Position numbers and translations under genes: made by a program
Assembly (NCBI RefSeq): GCF_000003855.2
Contig: NW_003101680.1
Coordinates: forward strand, 1,983,095-2,047,094
DNA: 64,000 nucleotides
Origin: Blastomyces gilchristii SLH14081
Lineage: Eukaryota > Ascomycota > Eurotiomycetes > Onygenales > Ajellomycetaceae
Reading direction: 5' to 3'
Part shown: positions 36,101-49,600 of the stretch, piece after piece
How the letters are laid out: each line of letters starts with the position of its first letter
Numbering within the stretch: the first letter of the stretch is position 1
The notes under the pieces: model-generated
The model's input: only the letters and a program-made list of their open reading frames with translations
What the model was told of the DNA's origin: nothing
Database searches by the model: none

Positions 36101-37974
36101 AAGTAAACCCAGACTCCAGTTCATCCTTGATGGAAGACTGTGCGGAATTCCAGCTTTCAATATGCTTGTGGATCGTATCTATCTTTTTTATCATCTGAGA
36201 TTGCCTTTCATCGATGTTTAAGGCCTGCTTATGATGTCTATCCGAATGATTCTTTATGTAGTTTTCCAGAGTAGCGACATGATTCCTCTCCCTGGAAAGG
36301 AGCTTCTCGGTCTCCGTCACTCTGGTAGTCGCTGTGAGCAGAGATTTCTCTAGAGTGTTGAATTCCTGTCGTACTCCAACAATAGTTGCACGATGTTGGC
36401 TCCAGCGTGTTTTCAATGAGCCAGTACTGTCACTCATTTGTTTCAAGGTTTCATGAATTTGATTTTTCTCTTGAAGCAAAGACTCTTGCGTAGATTTGAG
36501 AATTTGTCCTTCTTTCCGGAGAGACTCAAAATCACTCCCAACACTGGTGACAAACGTCCGTAGCTTACTAAACTTTGTCTTCCATCGTTCAACAAGTGAA
36601 TTGCTAGCGTTAAGCCGTTCTTGCTGACTTTTACCAGAAATCTGCGACTCCCGCAACCTGGAGCGCAAATCATCATTTGTTCGAGTTAGTGCAAGCATTT
36701 CATCTTTCATTCTCTCCTTCATGGCCGTAGCTTCTGCTTCCATCTCATCCCTCTTTTTGAGCTTACGGATCAACATGTAAAAAAGGTCCTCCTCCGATGG
36801 TTGAAATGCAGATGAAGATCCTTTCTGGAGTGTAACTTGCTTGGTAGCCACGCCATTGACCACTGACTTCGCAGACATCGGATGTTTTGTGACTTTCGAA
36901 TTCACCATTAACTTCGGTTGCGGTGTAGCCTTCATGGCTGATGGTCGTGGAGGAGTAAGTTTGGGATTCCCGCTGTGACTTCTGGCGCTTGCTGGCGAGT
37001 TACAGTTATCGGTATTAGGGATTGGCCCAGTAGGATCTTGATTCTTTAAGTTGTTAGAATCTTCAGTTTATGGGCAAAGCAAGCTAAATTCGCAATAGAA
37101 GTATATTGAGAAGCAAGACTACACAGAACACCAACGGGGGCAGTTGGGAGGGAAAATTTAAACATGAAAGCTATAACAGCAACATGAACCAAACAGAGTA
37201 GCCTCAAGTGAAGGTATTTGGCATAGAAATTATTACTTACAGGTGATTGCGCCGACTGGGTATGATTCGCTGTTAACAAATCAATATTGCCCATTAAACG
37301 GAATATTATAAGTGGGCTTACTAGCTAAATTGCTGTCCTTCTCCAATGCATCGTTTTCTGACTGGCTATCAGCTCGATCTCCAATTTCTAAGGAGTGGCC
37401 AGTTTCTTTTGAAGTACGATGGATCCCAGCAGTCGGCCCACAGGTTCTTTCAGCAGTGTCATGAGTGATCGGAGATTTTGTTGGGGAGACCTGTCCGCTA
37501 TTGATAGCACTATCTTTCGAAAGCGCGGAAGTTCCACTAAACTAGAATTAACTCGCGTCCATTCTGCCGGAAAAATAGTACTGACCTTGAGCTCGATTCG
37601 GTACAATTAGAATCAGGACAATTTGTCCCCGAGGGATTAACAATGACCTTTTGGTTACTTGCAGAGGCTAAGATGCTTCCAGCAGGTTTGGCTTTTAACC
37701 TTGACGTGAAATTGGGAGTTGGAAGCTTGGGTTTCGCAAAATGGAAGTTAAACTCCCCCGTCTCGAGGTCAGAATTCGGAGGCCGAGATATCAAAGTTGG
37801 GGTAATTTGGAAACAACTATTCAGGGAAACAGGGGTAACGGGAATAGCACATTTCTCGAGAATCTTCTTAGATGTGGGGGAGAGGCCAGCTTCATCACTG
37901 GGGAGATTCACAGAAAACAGATCCTCCCCCATCGTATGGCACTCGCCTAATGGACCTAGGGGGTTAGAAGTCAT
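33136..37974 (-). CDS. Large coiled-coil protein with basic C-terminus, function unknown
   Basis: Eight minus-strand exons: 37974-37586, 37536-37322, 37269-37241, 37043-36004, 35948-35240, 35184-35146, 35092-33629 and 33549-33136, giving 1432 residues in one open frame. Residues 1-210 are Ser/Pro-rich and disordered. From about residue 255 (SEEDLFYMLIRKLKKRDEMEAE) to about 1030 the protein is almost continuous coiled coil, rich in Glu/Lys/Gln/Leu heptads. The tail is Ser/Thr-rich and basic, with KTIARTLKRKKM, RTGILKD, KITFRRPSRKSKYFNP and RERPRRRQRGK. This architecture resembles meiotic chromosome-axis, centromere or spindle-pole coiled-coil proteins, but I recognise no specific family and give no name. 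Exon 3 is only 29 nt and exon 6 only 39 nt. The start could also be the Met at residue 15. Long Ser/Thr-rich ends suggest phosphorylation control, which is inference. Confidence 0.85.
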
Positions 37975-39773
37975 ATTACCAAGGGGGGTTCATCATAGAC
38001 GTATGAAGGTAGACTGCAGAAGGGACAGCTCTATTAATCTAGGACTAATCTGCACTTGGACCTATGCTGTTTCACTGTATCGGGAATGTATAGGAGAAGT
38101 CAATCCTACATGAAAGAAATCTCTCAGTGAAACCAGCAAGTGCCAGGGGAGTAATGTAGCTCGAACGACTGGGCTAAAGGATATAAAACCAACGAACTGA
38201 ACCGACGATTATGTCCCTCTGATGGCACAGACTTCCCTCAATCGTGCTCTTCGCAACAGCAGAGGGTCCTGGTGAAAGAGGACGAGGATAAAACAGAGGT
38301 GAGGTGAGGTCAAAGAGGTGAGGTCAAACCTTGGAAGAGATGACGTTAAGGAGGCTCTTATGAGGCTTGCCCGATCCGGCAGGTTTCGCAGAGCCTCCTC
38401 GCAGTCAAATCCGTCGTCGCCAAAACTCATCATTAATGCCATCTGAAGATGCATGGGAAAACTAGAATACCCTGATTGGAAATACTGCGTGAATCGTTCA
38501 CCAACCTGGAAACCGTCTGAGCCTCTAAGATGAGGCCAGTTCAAATGTCCCTTGGCATATCTCTTGATGTTTGAAGCAGGTTTGGGGCAATCTTTCAAGA
38601 TGGCGCAACCGCGCTTCGACCAGCAGATTTGGCAACCCGGATGAGCCGATGTTCACTTGCCCCAATAAAACTACCTTCGCAGGTAGCCGCCTCACGAAGG
38701 GCTTGTATAGTAAGGCCATCCGTAGTAGCAATGCCCAGCTCACCGCCCGAACATCTCGTGTCTGGCGAAGCGCCAAAACCAGACGGAAGTTTCGATGGGT
38801 TTTATCCAAAGAGTACTCTCTGTACTCCGTAGTCTGAACAGATCCAAGAGTTCGAGGGTGTTGGGAAACTTAAAAAGTTGTTATCGCTGACAGAAACGAT
38901 CATTGGGCAATGTTATTATATGATTCAAACAAAATGCAACCCATTTTGCACGGCCACCGAACGGCTCACACTCCAGCACAAACCCCCTCAGGATCAACAA
39001 GTCAGACGGACATGATTTTTGTGATGGCTGTTTACATGAGGCCCTAACTTCATGATAGTTTGTAAGTTAGCTAGGCATTTTGGCATTCGCATGGGAATGA
39101 TCAACATCATCAACAGAAGCTCACTGGGGTTGCACATTCCTTGCGTGATTGAATTGTGATAACTGATGTGAGAACATCTGAAGATGTTGTGTGATTGCAT
39201 TGTGAATCACCCCTGGCTGCCTTGGCCATCGGCCTAGCGTGGCAGACCGTGTCAAATCCTGGCGTTTCTTCATAATCATTGGGCCATGAAACTTTAACTT
39301 TGCAACAGAGCAAGCGCTAACTCGGCCATACAAACGATCGCACGGAGTCTCCACGATGCTTTAGCTTGCTGTGCTCTGGGAAAGCTCGAATAGAGATTCA
39401 GGACATTGCCAGAACCGCCCAGGATGAGCATACCAATCCACACACATATCGCCTATCATGGAGTGTATGGTCCACTCGAAATCCTTCAAGAATCTGGGGG
39501 AAGGGGTACGCTCTCAACTTCGGCCCAAAAGCTGTGCCAAGTTAGCCCGCACTTGAGGGTTTTATATACTGGGAAACCTCCTTCCCCTGCGGGATGCATT
39601 TGATTATAGTTATTCTTCATTTACCATATTTCTCATCTACCTCCATGCCACAGGGGTAGCCACCAGCTACTATTATTTTTGATTTTTGTAGGAGCTTATT
39701 CTTCTCATCACTGGCTACCACTTACGTCTCCAATGAGCATTCAAATCCAAGCTTGACTCAGTCGTCTATTCAA
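37975..39773. other. Interval with coding-like but broken segments
   Basis: 1.8 kb between two divergent genes, so it holds both promoters. Segments 38840-38590 (minus, reading GGELGIATTDGLTIQALREA before a stop) and 38598-38380 (minus, reading NWPHLRGSDGFQVGERFTQY) look protein-like, but they are in different frames and I found no splice join. The reverse strand of the first is also open. They could be a decayed gene. A copy of TACTCCGTA is at 38823-38831. Confidence 0.35.
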
Positions 39774-40515
39774 ATGGACGTTATCCATCTTCGTCAATTT
39801 ATATTCCTTCTTATTTGGACGACAATAGCCCCCATGTCTTACGGCTACAGCTTTACTTCCCACCAAGCCACATCTGAAAATTGGGGTGCACGGTATCGCG
39901 TCGTAAAACGTGAGATGGAAATTATCCCAGGCAGCGTCGGCGATGTTGAGACAGATAGAGATTGGGCCCAATCTAGCGGTGGATCTTTCAACATCTCCCA
40001 GGGTGGCATAATCGCAATAGTTGTGATTGTAGGTATCGTTGTTATTCTAGGGTGTAAGTGACAACATCAAATAAAATTCGGGCCTATTCTCGTTGGTGGT
40101 TAACAAGAATTTTGCGGTCCTAGTAACATCCGCGATCCTCTTCTATATTGCTAAGAAGCGATCATGGGAAGTTCGTGCCTCAATACGCCGATCAGCAAAG
40201 CGCCTTGCGGCACCAATGACACCACGACGATTTTCAACCGCGCCCAGTTCAAGTAAACCAAGGAATCGCGACGTATCCATGCGCATTCCTGCTCAGGATA
40301 CGGACCCAAACCAGAAGAAGCCAAAAGAAGCTTCACAGCAGATTAAGTCCGATGGATCCACCGACAGGCGGGGACGGGGGAAAGAAATGCTGCCGCCGTT
40401 CGATAGGGATGTGGAAAAGGCAGTTGATGCCAAATCACCCACAGGCAAAAGCGAGTTTGAACCTTCATCGCCACGAGGATGGAAGAAAATGGTTCCCTTT
40501 GGAAGTACTCGATGA
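39774..40515 (+). CDS. Single-pass membrane protein with signal peptide, function unknown
   Basis: Two exons, 39774-40053 and 40124-40515, giving 223 residues. The intron has GTAAGT, a GTTAAC branch region and CTAG. Residues 1-24 (MDVIHLRQFIFLLIWTTIAP) form a hydrophobic signal sequence. A short hydrophilic region follows (SSENWGARYRVVKRE-like, then SSGGSFNISQGG). A strong transmembrane segment at about 79-104 (IIAIVVIVGIVVILG-LTSAILFYIA) crosses the exon junction and is followed by KKRSWEVRASIRRSAKRL. The roughly 120-residue cytoplasmic tail is basic and Ser/Pro-rich. The topology is type I, with a short outside domain and a positive-inside tail. It resembles uncharacterised small single-pass proteins of Eurotiomycetes; a sensor or adaptor role is only a guess. 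Confidence 0.8.
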
Positions 40516-43402
40516 TATGCCACCCAAAAGGGCAGGCAATGTTTGTTTTATTTAGATTGTTTTTGTCTCAGCAAAATTTGATATTTGGGTAATAGGCGCT
40601 CAGAACGAGGAAAGCTTGCACTCTGCATGTTATGTTTGCTTTATTTATTATTGTTTGATATGGTTCACTCTAATTTTGTGCACCCAGGAGGCAGCACAGG
40701 CACCGGCTGCATGCACCAAGTTGTCCCAAGCGCCATGCATGTTTCAGACATGTTGATGATGAAAATAACATCCGCATGCAGCCATGATTTCATTATTATT
40801 GTCTCTTCGTATTCTCGTTCCTTGAATTTGTTTTTTTTACCTCCACATCTTTCTCAATTTAGTCTCTTTTCCGTTTTTCTTTTTCTTTTGCACTTTGCCG
40901 CGTCTCTATAATTCTTCCACACTACACTGTCCATAGACTTGATTTTCTGGTAAACTTTAATTCCTCTGGCCAACTGATAAGTGATAAGTTCAATTCCGTC
41001 ACGGATCCCTCTTCAAACCCCTCAGGCTCTGAAAGTATGTGGAGTAAGGGGTACCTGGTTTTTTACTTTCACTGTTCCTTAGATTTCTCTACTGGTAATA
41101 AGTGTTGTCAATTTGGGATACCTTAATCCGTACGGCGCAAGACATGCCCCAATTTGGCTTGGATATCGACTCCTACATTTAGACTGTATCTCCCTTAAAT
41201 TCGTATCAAATGGCCTCAGCTTCGGATCTGATTACATTATTTCTCTCCAGAATCGATTTCAGCCTCATCGGTTTCTCCGACGTTTCATTCACAAGGGATA
41301 CCGATGACTGCTCTCCCTGTTCGTTTATTTGATTCCTTGCATTTCTCTCTGCCAAGCTACTCCCCCGACCGATTCATCAGAATCTTATCTCCTTATATTC
41401 ATACATGTATGTGCAACCGAGTCAATCCCTTTAACCGTATATTTAAATGCTGCCGCCGTGTTATTGGCATGAGGGGAGAGTTTTCTCTGTCTTCCTACAC
41501 TGCATCTCATGCGCCGGGGTCACATTCATTTACCCATTTAGATTTTCTGTACCATACATCTCATTGATGCGTGATGCGCACGGCACAGTTCATCACATTA
41601 AATCATAGTTGTAACTCGGGGCGGGTTAGCTAAGAATAGTAGCAACATCGAAAACGTGCGCAACGTCGGTTCACAACAGCATGACGGCTTTTGTTCCCAG
41701 CAGTCTCGGTCTGAGGGCATGCACCGTTCTAGCTCGGTGGCCAAAGTGAATGTTGAATTTACCTGATGGGAGTTGCTTTTCATTCTTTGGACAACAGATA
41801 CATAATGTAGTGGCAGTTCTGGTCCGGTCCTGCGCTTTGACCTCGCTAGACAATAATGGAGCAAAATTCAGGAGAATGCACGGCATACCTTATTTATGCA
41901 TCGTACCGTAACCGCATTCTCATCTTTGGGCAACATAGCCGGTTGTTTGGCTTCCTCACGCTTATTTTTCTTTTCCAGTTCTCGGCTCGAAATACTCAGG
42001 ACAATCCTGAGCTTCTCTAAATAAGTTAGTTACTCACCCCCTAACGCCTTTCTCAGCCTTACATGAAGCGATGATGCATGGCAGTGGAGCCGGATGCTAT
42101 TCTTAGGATCACGCTAAACCAGGGACGTACTAGCGCGTAAACAACCTGAGATTGCTGTCAGCCAACCTCAGTTCGTTGGATTCAACAACACCGTCAACAC
42201 CGCGACATTGATCGGTCATTGGTAATGTACTGTTGCGGGTCCAAATTGATGATTCAGTGGGCTACGACGGCTTAGCCGGGCTGCGATTGCGATTGACATG
42301 CCAAGGATTTCATTTCTGTGCTTATTTCTCTGAGCCTTGATGGAGCTCCTCATAAGCAATTATTATTAACCCGCATCCAAAAATAACAGCAAATGTTCAT
42401 CACGCACTAGAGAGGCGCACTCCCGCCGCCTCACAACGCCCCACTCTGGCCTAGGTACGTTTTGGAAGCTCTTTTTGTGCAGCCTGCTCGATTAAAATGG
42501 CGCATGTGCGCTTGATTTACGACTCGTCTATCCTTCACCCACAGCTGTCCAACGAAACAGGGATTGTCTAACGAATGCACAAACGGGTGACAAATGGATG
42601 CTGGTCACCAATATAAAAAGTACAGGTCAAGAAATGCAGCTTGTGCGTCCCTCTTGCGTTCTGGGGGAGATTTTCATAAGCGGGCTGAGGCACTTTGTCG
42701 CCGATCGTAGGCGAAGCACAGGGATTCTGCTTCGAGCTGGCTAGCAGTGATTTCAGCAGCTTTATCGGAATTCAACAACCAACTCGGGACGACAGGGAAT
42801 AGCACCAACCCCCTCGTCGTTTGAATGGGATGGAACTTGCGCCAAAATCAATATGTGATGGTGTTCTGGACCGCGAAGCATCATGTCGACTAGGAATAAC
42901 AACCCCGTCTGTTCGGGAAAAAAAAAATGGAAAATAAGAATGTTGATGCACGCGGGGACAGGCTAACAATCTTTAGCTGCCCAACCGACAGTTTTAGTAC
43001 AAGATGCCACAGTTCCACTGCGGCTTGGCCGCTGAAATCCGCGTTAGAGCCAATAGGAATGCTTCCAGGGTAGTGTTCTATTGGACCCTGTTCCCGGACT
43101 TGGAAATTTGCTGTTAGTTTTTGCGTAACACTAGCCTCCGCGAACCTCATGGGGTGTTAATAAGAATAGCTGACGTTTTCCCTCCTTTCGTTTCCGAACG
43201 AAAGCATTCGCTTTTGCCCGCAGAATCGTCCTATATGTCCGTTCACTTCACTCCATTCATGCTTTTCATTGACTAGATCTCTTGGTTATGAAACTCTCCT
43301 TGATGCTTTCAACACATCGAGGCCAGCAGTTGATTGTTTATTGACCTTCGTCCGGCGTTTTTACCCCAACTACATACTGCATGCAATCATCCTACCCTTA
43401 CA
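40516..43402. other. Gene-free interval
   Basis: 2.9 kb between two plus-strand genes. ORFs are short (at most 108 codons), overlapping and without motifs. The region 40.6-41.6 kb is CT-rich on the plus strand. Upstream of 43403 the sequence is likely promoter and leader. I see no RNA gene. Confidence 0.4.
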
Positions 43403-45963
43403 ATGTCCTCAAGCCATCACGATGAGCTACATTTCATTCCATTACATACACGATCATCAAGCTATTTATCCCAACCTAGTAACAAAAATTCATACCAACC
43501 TGTGCCTTCTTCATCAGACCCCGTCGACAGGGCAGTCTCCCCACCAATACCTTACCAAGACAATGGAGACACTCCTGCTTCGCAGGCAACCTCTACCTTT
43601 GGCTTAGGGATAGGTGACCGCAATTCTTTACCCCACGAGTCCAGCCCGGAAATCAGAAGAGATACAACCACCTCATACAACCCTCTACTAATGGGCCATA
43701 GTCCTCCGCAGGCCAGCACAGGCAGCACCCCGACCATTAACAATGGTAATCCGGGACGTGCCGGCCCGCAAAATTTCAATTGTCCCAGTGCTGGGAGTGT
43801 TCGTCACAGGCGCATGTCATGGCTAACAATCACCATATTGGTGCTTGCATTTTATTCTACCGCGCTATCTGGATTGTATATGATCGTTGCTTTTATTAAA
43901 CCCAGGTATGGCAGCAGGATTGGGAAGGGTGGGTTGGCCCCCGATACAGCGTCACTTTTAAGCGCGCTATTTGCCAAAACCATCGAACTGTCGTTCGTCA
44001 CCGTTTTTGTTGCGTTTTTAGGCCAGGTCCTGAGTCGGAGAGCAATCACGAAACGGGCAACAGGAATATCCATTGCGGATATGTCGATGCGTGGCTGGAT
44101 TATGCAGCCAGGCAGCCTGATAACGCATTGGCAGCATGTCAGGCACTCCGGCCTCACTGTTATTGGGATGATAGCCCTGACCGCCACATTGATGGCTTTG
44201 CTGTACACGACTGCGGCGGATGCATTAGGTATGGTTTAGTCCTATCCTGCTATTTCCAACAGGCTATTAACACGCTGCTTCTAGTTTCGCCAAAACTTAG
44301 CTACAGCCCAGAAGAGCTCGTGGATTTCACAGGAACAGTGAAAACGAAGTTCGCAAACGTGCCGTACCTGTCAGACGATTGCTTAACCCCAATCTCCAAA
44401 GAAGTGGATCCAGAAGCTAGCCAAAGCACTTGTCTGCAGCTGTCCTATGTTGGGCAAGCCTACCACAACTACAGGGAATATATTTCGGAGTGGTCTTTGT
44501 TATCCAGAAATGGTGAGAAGGCTGGAACCGATATGAAAAATCGCATAGTGCCAGCCGGCACATGGAATGATAATACGACTCTTCGTGGGAGTTGGATCCA
44601 CGAACAAGATATAATCGAGTCGTCTAAAAAGCACGGAAGAATGGTCAATAATGTCACTGCAGCGATGCCGCATGCTGGGATCATTGCAGCTTCGCGACAT
44701 CCTCGCAATGCACTCAGGCAGCCAAGTGACTTCAATGGCCTTGGTGAATTTGAGCTGAAAGCCTCTGTTGTTTCACCTGTTGTTAACGTGCTCTGCGCGG
44801 GCTTGACGAAGGAGGAAATATCACCTCTTGTCTACAATGAATGGCCTGGAGTTCAAGGAAAGGTTAACGTTTCGACTTGGAATAGTGATCCTCCAGAAGG
44901 GCTCTGGGGCGAAGGGGGGAAATACAACGAAACTGCTGTTGACGATATTTTCGGGTTCAGCGAACGCAAACTTCCACCCATCTTTCCAAAATTGCCACTT
45001 CCGCACAACACGCTAGTGAATGGCACTTTGAGGTTCCATATTAGGGACTCGTTGTACATTCTACTTGCTTCTCCGCCATACATCACCGACCCCCCCTATG
45101 CCCTCTGCGCCATCAAAGCTGGGCTAACGACGCAATGCTCGACAAAGTACCAGGCAACCGCCAGCGGCGGTAATCTCGCCGCTATATGCGATGAGCCAGA
45201 CGATGACTTTCGCTACAACAAGGACAGAAATGATCTTCCTTCCATCGAGTGGGACGAGAACTGGGAAGATATGAGCACCGAATGGGCCAATTCCCTCAGT
45301 CTCGGCACGGGCATTACAGACGGATACGCTAGCAACACTCGACTACTCACCCAACTCATTCCCCCCTTAGATCCTAATTCCGACACATATTCCCTCAGCG
45401 AGACCATACCGTCAGTGGCCGAAGCATTCGCCGCAATGGCTGCCTCAACCCTTCTCATGTCCACGGAAGGTGCCAACTTCGATCTCGAGCGCCCCGATCT
45501 AGAGAAACTCCCCATGGATCATACTTTTAAAGCCTCCCTTCGTGTCACTGATTATGCCTCCGGCGGTGCCCAAAGGTGGCAAGGCATTTTTTATGTGGTG
45601 CTCGTGCTCGTCTTCTTGACAAACCTAGTGTGCTTGGGCTACATGTATCTAGATATCAAGGGTGAGCAGTTGACGGATTTCACGGAGCCGCAAAACATGT
45701 TTGCCCTTGCGCTTAACAGCCGTGGCAGCTCGAAGTTGAGTGGTGCGTGCGGCATAGGACCTGTTGGGAAGCAGCTGTCGGAGCGCTGGATCATTGGTAT
45801 GGAGGAGGACACCGAACATTATTACATCACCAGCAAGACGGAGAAAGCGGAGCTGCGGCAGCGAGAGCTTGCGGAGGAGCACTTGAAACCCACGGACAGT
45901 CCGGCGGTTAAGGAGTATCGGCGCATTTCGCGTAATAGGAGTTCGATTTCGATTTTTCATTGA
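43403..45963 (+). CDS. Large multipass membrane protein, fungal family of unknown function
   Basis: Two exons, 43403-44228 and 44285-45963, giving 834 residues. The phase-1 intron restores TAADAL-VSPKLSYSPEE, a junction typical of this fungal family. The N-terminal 135 residues are disordered. Three transmembrane segments follow at about 140-165 (ITILVLAFYSTALSGLYMIV), 190-210 (AKTIELSFVTVFVAFLGQVL) and 250-272 (VIGMIALTATLMALLYTTAA). A long presumably extracytoplasmic domain of about 430 residues has scattered Cys and N-glycosylation sequons (for example NVT, NTT, NGT). The last helix is at about 708-732 (FYVVLVLVFLTNLVCLGYMY), with a cytoplasmic tail ending RRISRNRSS. Such proteins are common in filamentous ascomycetes and have no assigned role. 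It converges with exgD. Confidence 0.85.
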
Positions 45964-46639
45964 TGATCTGGGTGTTTTTTTCTCCAGTCCGTTTCGGATA
46001 AGCTGGTCTAGCTACCTTTACAGCCAATTGGGTTTCCTGTTTGCTTTTCGGCGAATCGTTACGATGATCGTCTTATATCCTACCCTGGCTTTGTGCGTTG
46101 GAAAGTGAGGGCAGTTTTCGGTTTCGGTTTTAATTGCTATTCCAGTTACGTGGTCAACCTTCCGTCACACTAAGGCAGTTTTCTATATACCCACCCACCC
46201 AGTCTTCCATAAAAACTTCCACGTTAATGATCAATATAATGATACTTTTATTACAAAATATATGGAGTTGCAGAAAAACCCACCTAATATATCTGGCGTA
46301 CAGTCAACGATTAAACCTTAAAGGTGAGAAGACAAACTATGGGAGTTAGTAGGATCGAACGATGCCAAATGCCAATCCAGGGGAAACGCTGCGGCATACT
46401 CTTGGAAACAATAAACTCTAGGGACACACGACACAGTGAAAGTACTTAAAAATGGATAATAACAGATATCTAAAGGTATTGATCAATGTACAGTACAATT
46501 ATGAGAAAACAAGTAGAAAAGATGGGAAAATGCAAAACCAAACATGCAAAAAGCCCTCCACCCCTAGCCTAGGGAACATATGACATGATACAAAAGAACA
46601 ACCCAAGAAACCCAATCAATCCGACAGACCCTTCTTGAA
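45964..46639. other. Interval between convergent genes
   Basis: 676 bp holding the 3' ends of the membrane-protein gene and exgD. Mostly AT-leaning, no ORF of interest. Confidence 0.4.
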
Positions 46640-49600
46640 TCAATAATACTCCTCGAGATCTCCAAAGGATCCCAACTTGTCGCTCTCACATTTAAACTCC
46701 GGCTCATATGCCTTCTTCGGTAGAATCCCAGCATCGAGTCCCTTCTTATAGCTCCACTGCACCGCCGTCTCTGTCTGCCATGTCCAGTAGAACCATCCGT
46801 ACCCCCTTTCAAACGCATACATCTGCGCTTCGGCGTACATCCGCAGATATTTCTTGTATGAGTCGGAATAATCGGACGGGTCTGCATTGGCCTGGTCACA
46901 GGAGCAGGGTGGGCCCTCGGCGGCGGGATCATCAGGCGGCCACTGGGTCGGACAGTGCGGTTTCATGACTCGGTCCTTAGCCTGCGGATGATCCATGGTA
47001 CCGAGCCAACGACTGCCGACGTTAACGTTGTTGAGGAATTTGGCGCAATCGGTGTCAGCCTGGGACCATTCTCCGCAGATTGTGGGGCCCCAGCTATAAA
47101 AAATTGGAGAAGAGATCAGCTTGAAAATTCTGCATGGGGGGGGATATATCCGGTAAAAGCGCAGTCAACAGATAAAGCTTACCCTGTACCCTTTGTGTTT
47201 GACTTGGCAATCAGCTTAACCCAGCTCTCACACACGAAATCCAACTTCTTACGATGCGGTAGCCCAATCTGACCCGTATTAAAAACCGTATACTGATGCG
47301 TATCCAGCATTAGATTATCGTCTACATCCTGCATTATCGTTTTCCACTTCTCAAGATTAAGGAACCCATCCGCAAACGCAATCTTCGCGTCTTTCAAACC
47401 GCTCTTCCTAACTATCGAAATCGCCTTCGTATTCCAGTTAATAACAGATTCAATATCAAGCTTTAACATCATCGGCTCGTTCACTAAACCATATATTGTA
47501 ACCACATTCTTATACCGCTCCTGCGCGAAGAATGTGGCCAATTGTTCGTGGATTTCGTGCGTGCGATCGCCATTCTTGGCGCCATCGGCGCCTTCCAGCC
47601 AACCGATGGAACCCTGCCGGCCGCTGTGGTTCCATCCGTTCTGACTACCTGGAGCGCCATGCATGTCGAGCTTGACACGCAGTCCGTACTTCCTGCAGTA
47701 TTCAATCGCCCGGAGAAGATAGCGCCAGCCAACTCTCTCGACGTAAGGATCGTCGTCGTAGGTTTTAACGAGCCAGTAGGAGTAAGGGATGCGGACATGA
47801 TCGAGCCCAGCATCTCGCATCTCCCGAAACGACTGCTCATTAATGAAAGTCGCGTAGTGCTTTTCTAGATACTGGGCCGCATTGGGTGCAAGCTTCTTGC
47901 TGAGTGTGTATTCGTCAACAATGTTATCTTTGTAGGAATAACCACTGAAAAACGAAGGGGTGATGAAGGGTTCGAGAGAGAGCCAGCCGCCAATATTGAC
48001 GCCCCTGATCGGCTGTTTGCCGTATGGGAACTTCTTGTTCAATGGAGGGACGTTCTTGTTTGGTTGGGCTGAGTCGTCCCAAGATAAGTTCAGGCCCATG
48101 ATGGGAAGGCCACCGACGGTTTCAGCAGTGTATGTGACATTCATGTCCGCCGTGTCATACCATGTTCGGGGGTCGAAGTACGTTTTCTTAGCGCTTTCCT
48201 GCAATAACTAAATATCAGCCATCCATCTGTCCCCTCCGGACACGACTAGAAAGAAAAATATCAAACTGGATCTTACCGGGAGTGTATCTGGGTCAAAGTT
48301 CTCCAGCTCAGTCCTTGGTGGATGTGGTTGGGAACCTGGACCGCTCGGGTTATCCCCCGAGTCACCACCAGCACCCTGGTCGCTGTTCTTATTTTTTGAT
48401 ACCACAACGGCAATGGGGATGATAATAATCAGGAACAATGCCAACACTCCAGCAGTGACCCATAATTTTTTCTTCTTGCTCCAACCAGCAAATCCACTCC
48501 CTCCCCCATCATCACCCCCTCCGCCTCCACCTCCTTTTCTTTCTTTCTCATCCTTCCAGGCGCCGCGCCCCCCACCCCCTCTTGTCCTCAGCTCCGGACT
48601 CCTCCCCTCCTCCAGAAAAGCACCAGAAACCAACCTCCTCCCGGGCCATCCCTTACCCTTCGCCCCTTTTTCAGCCGAAATATCCCTCTCCCTTTCCCTA
48701 GCTTCTTCCCTCCTCCTTCTTTTCCTCTCCTTCTCCAACAGAGCCTTCTCCTCTTTCGCTACCCTAGCCTTCTCCGCCGCCTCTGATTTCATCTGAGCCG
48801 CGTTCAACTTCGCCAGCGCATCCACGCTGAGCAATTGTGTCGCACTATTCGCCGAATCGGTACTAGCATGCTTATGTTTATTACTCCGCGCCCCCTTTTC
48901 CCTCGGAAGATATTTATCTGTCTCCCTCCTCCTCCTATCCCTATTCCTCTCCCTTTCCCTCTCCCGATCCCGATCCGTGCCAACCCCACCGCGGACCTCA
49001 CCATCATCGTCATCGTTCAATCCCCTTCGCCTCCGGTCCCTGACACGCCCCTTCGTCGGACTATGCTCGTCCGCCGTACTGTCCCTCCGCCGTCTTCCCT
49101 CGCGATCCCGCTCACGATCTCTTTTCTTTATAGGCGACGTTGCAGGCGATTCTTTAGCTTTATACCTCGAATCCCTGATTCCAGGATTATACGTATTCTC
49201 AACACCCCGACTTCGACTGCGCCGCCTCTCGACGCGGACCGGACTGGGTCTGACATTCGGTGGGCGCGCAGAGTTCGGCCGCGAGTCGACAACTATGACA
49301 GCTGATTCCGAATCGTCACCATCGTCATCGTAGTCGTGGTTGTGATCGTAATCTGTGCGACGCGCGCGCCGCTGTGGGTGTTGTGGACGTTGCGATGCGT
49401 ACTGCTGGGTTCGACGAGCCGGTGTGGGGCGAGTTTGGGCGTGGGAAGAAGAATTTCGACGGGGTTGTCTGCTGCGTCGCCGGTCGTCAAACACATCATC
49501 GTCATCATCGTCGTTATCATGCTGGATATCATTGCCGTGGTCGTCGTATGCATCAGAGATATATTCGTAGGTATCGTGGGTGTTTCCGCGCTCGTAGTGG

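Noticed and set aside
48413..49333. Plus-strand Pro/Ser/Leu-rich ORFs
   Set aside because: Antisense shadows of the Arg/Glu/Gly-rich exgD tail.
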